Shown here one piece after another: positions 4,868 through 6,026 of a DNA stretch of 6,026 bases. The number at the start of each line of letters is the position of its first letter. Position 1 is the first letter of the stretch. A program made the position numbers and the translations under genes. The stretch is from NCBI GenBank assembly GCA_007128495.1, contig SKXH01000266.1, positions 1-6,026 on the forward strand. The letters are read 5' to 3'. The DNA is from Bacteroidota bacterium. Its GTDB lineage: Bacteria > Bacteroidota > Ignavibacteria > T3Sed10-11. Under the pieces are notes generated by a model, which worked only from the letters and a program-made list of their open reading frames with translations, did not search any database and had not been told where the DNA came from.

Positions 4868-6026
4868 ATGGCAGAAATTTATCCAACACAACAAAGACAA
4901 TCGTCTCCCGATCGGGGAGAGGGCCGGGTCCCGCCGCAGGCCGTGGAAGTAGAAATGTCGGTACTGGGTGCAATGCTTATTGAAAAAGAAGCTATCGCCC
5001 GGGCTCTCGATCTTCTCACCGAAGATGCCTTTTATAAAGAGGCACACCGGTTAATTTTCCAGGGGATGATCGCATTGTTCGACCGGAGCGAACCGGTAGA
5101 CCTCGTTACACTGACCGAAGAACTACGCCGGCGCGGGGTACTTGAAAAAGTGGGCGGATCGTATTACCTGACTGAATTGACAAACCGCATCACCTCCGCC
5201 GCAAACATAGAATACCATGCGAAGATCGTACTCGAAAAAGCGTTAATGCGGCAGCTTATCTCATCCTCAAATGAAATTTCCGGTCGTGCATACGAAGATT
5301 CGGAAGATGCATTCGATCTGCTTGATGAGGCAGAGCAAAAGATATTTAAAATATCCGAACAACATCTCAAGCGCAGCTTCATTTCGATGAATCAGGCGCT
5401 TCATCAAACGATGGAGATGCTCGAAAGCATTCACGGTAAGCACAGCGGTATTACGGGTGTGCCTACGGGATTCACATCGCTTGACAATATCTTGGGCGGA
5501 TTCCAAAAGTCCGATCTTGTGGTGGTTGCCGGCAGGCCTGCCATGGGTAAAACTGCTTTTGTACTCTCAGCGGCCCGGAATGCAGCCGTAGAATATGAGG
5601 TACCGGTGGCGTTCTTCAGTCTTGAAATGTCTGCAAAGCAGCTCGTGCTGCGCCTTGTTTGTGCAGAAGCGAGGGTCGATCAGCATAAAGTGCGAACAGG
5701 CCGTTTGCCCGAGGATCAATGGCAGTACTTGAGCACACGGATCGGTAAGCTTGCACGCGCTAAATTATTTATCGACGATACTCCGTCGCTTGGAATTCTC
5801 GAGCTGCGCGCAAAGGCCCGCCGGCTCAAAGCCGAACATAACATCGGGATGGTTGTGGTCGATTATTTACAATTAATGCAGGGACCGAAGGGATTGGATA
5901 GCCGCGAACGCGAAATCTCTGCAATCTCGCGATCATTGAAAGCATTGGCAAAAGAACTTGATGTGCCGGTGCTGGGGTTATCGCAGTTAAACCGTGCAGT
6001 GGAAGCCCGGAGCGACAAGCGCCCGC
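4868..6026 (+). CDS. dnaB: Replicative DNA helicase DnaB (3' end outside window)
   Basis: The frame is open from ATG 4868 to the right edge: 386 codons, compared with about 450-520 in complete family members. DnaB is the hexameric ATP-driven helicase that unwinds DNA 5' to 3' at the replication fork. After a 20-odd residue flexible lead, the N-terminal domain starts with PPQAVEVEMSVLGAMLIE (22-39) and runs to about 125. A linker helix region near 165-195 precedes the RecA-like domain, which opens with GVPTGFTSLDNILGGF (197-212). Walker A is GRPAMGKTA (222-230, K228 and T229), the catalytic-glutamate motif is SLEMS (251-255, E253), Walker B is VVVDYLQL (329-336), and GLSQLNRAVEAR follows at 370-381. 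No intein interrupts Walker A, Walker B or the SQLNR site. The frame upstream of 4868 is open only to 4832 and has no usual start codon. Probably transcribed with udg. Confidence 0.96.
   Translation, partial: MAEIYPTQQRQSSPDRGEGRVPPQAVEVEMSVLGAMLIEKEAIARALDLLTEDAFYKEAHRLIFQGMIALFDRSEPVDLVTLTEELRRRGVLEKVGGSYYLTELTNRITSAANIEYHAKIVLEKALMRQLISSSNEISGRAYEDSEDAFDLLDEAEQKIFKISEQHLKRSFISMNQALHQTMEMLESIHGKHSGITGVPTGFTSLDNILGGFQKSDLVVVAGRPAMGKTAFVLSAARNAAVEYEVPVAFFSLEMSAKQLVLRLVCAEARVDQHKVRTGRLPEDQWQYLSTRIGKLARAKLFIDDTPSLGILELRAKARRLKAEHNIGMVVVDYLQLMQGPKGLDSREREISAISRSLKALAKELDVPVLGLSQLNRAVEARSDKRP
4904..4920 (+). other. Short GC-rich inverted repeat in dnaB 5' coding region
   Basis: TCTCCC at 4904-4909 pairs perfectly with GGGAGA at 4915-4920 across a 5-nt loop (GATCG). 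The core CCCGATCGGG at 4907-4916 is itself a palindrome, so alternative pairings exist. It falls in codons 13-18 of dnaB, in the poorly conserved lead before the N-terminal domain, about 36 nt after the start codon. It is not followed by a T-run, so it is not an intrinsic terminator. It could affect early translation or bind a protein, or be incidental. Confidence 0.3.

Noticed and set aside
5531..6000. Intein insertion in dnaB
   Set aside because: DnaB often hosts inteins at the P-loop and other conserved motifs, but GRPAMGKTA, VVVDYLQL and SQLNR are all uninterrupted here.

Overview
The window holds bacterial housekeeping genes, and no mobile element, CRISPR array, or structural RNA gene was seen. 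Motif details place it in the Bacteroidota/Chlorobiota/Ignavibacteriota (FCB) group. The omega subunit ends in an FEKLPKPT motif, guanylate kinase carries a DVNGGLSIKK stretch, and CoaBC reads PAMDLDM and LASGL where Proteobacteria have PAMN and LACG. Only one start (rpoZ) has a clear Shine-Dalgarno sequence, which also fits that group. These lineage calls come from remembered family patterns, not a search.

Layout. Positions 1-743 hold the 5' part of a minus-strand gene whose 3' end lies outside the window. Its product looks like an NFACT-family ribosome quality control protein (RqcH/Rqc2-like). Positions 744-936 are an AT-rich divergent intergenic region with a phased array of DnaA-box-like sites, including one perfect TTATCCACA box. 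From 937 onward everything reads on the plus strand with little spacing: yicC (RNase), gmk (guanylate kinase), rpoZ (RNA polymerase omega), coaBC (coenzyme A synthesis), a family 4 uracil-DNA glycosylase, and dnaB (replicative helicase), which runs off the right edge. yicC/gmk overlap by 4 nt and coaBC/udg by 8 nt. The gaps are 12 nt (gmk-rpoZ), 44 nt (rpoZ-coaBC) and 77 nt (udg-dnaB), so a single operon is plausible.

Functionally the cluster joins nucleotide supply (Gmk makes GDP, the precursor of GTP and ppGpp), the omega subunit that helps sense ppGpp in some bacteria, RNA decay (YicC), stalled-ribosome rescue (NFACT), CoA synthesis, and DNA replication and repair (Udg, DnaB). The order NFACT, yicC, gmk, rpoZ, coaBC resembles the yloA/rqcH-yloC-gmk-rpoZ-coaBC neighbourhood of Bacillus subtilis, where priA follows coaBC. 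Here udg and dnaB follow.

The most notable non-coding signal is the DnaA-box array. It sits between two divergent transcription units, between two AT-rich blocks, and upstream of an operon ending in dnaB. It is a candidate chromosomal origin or a DnaA-controlled promoter region. I found no convincing new multi-gene system.
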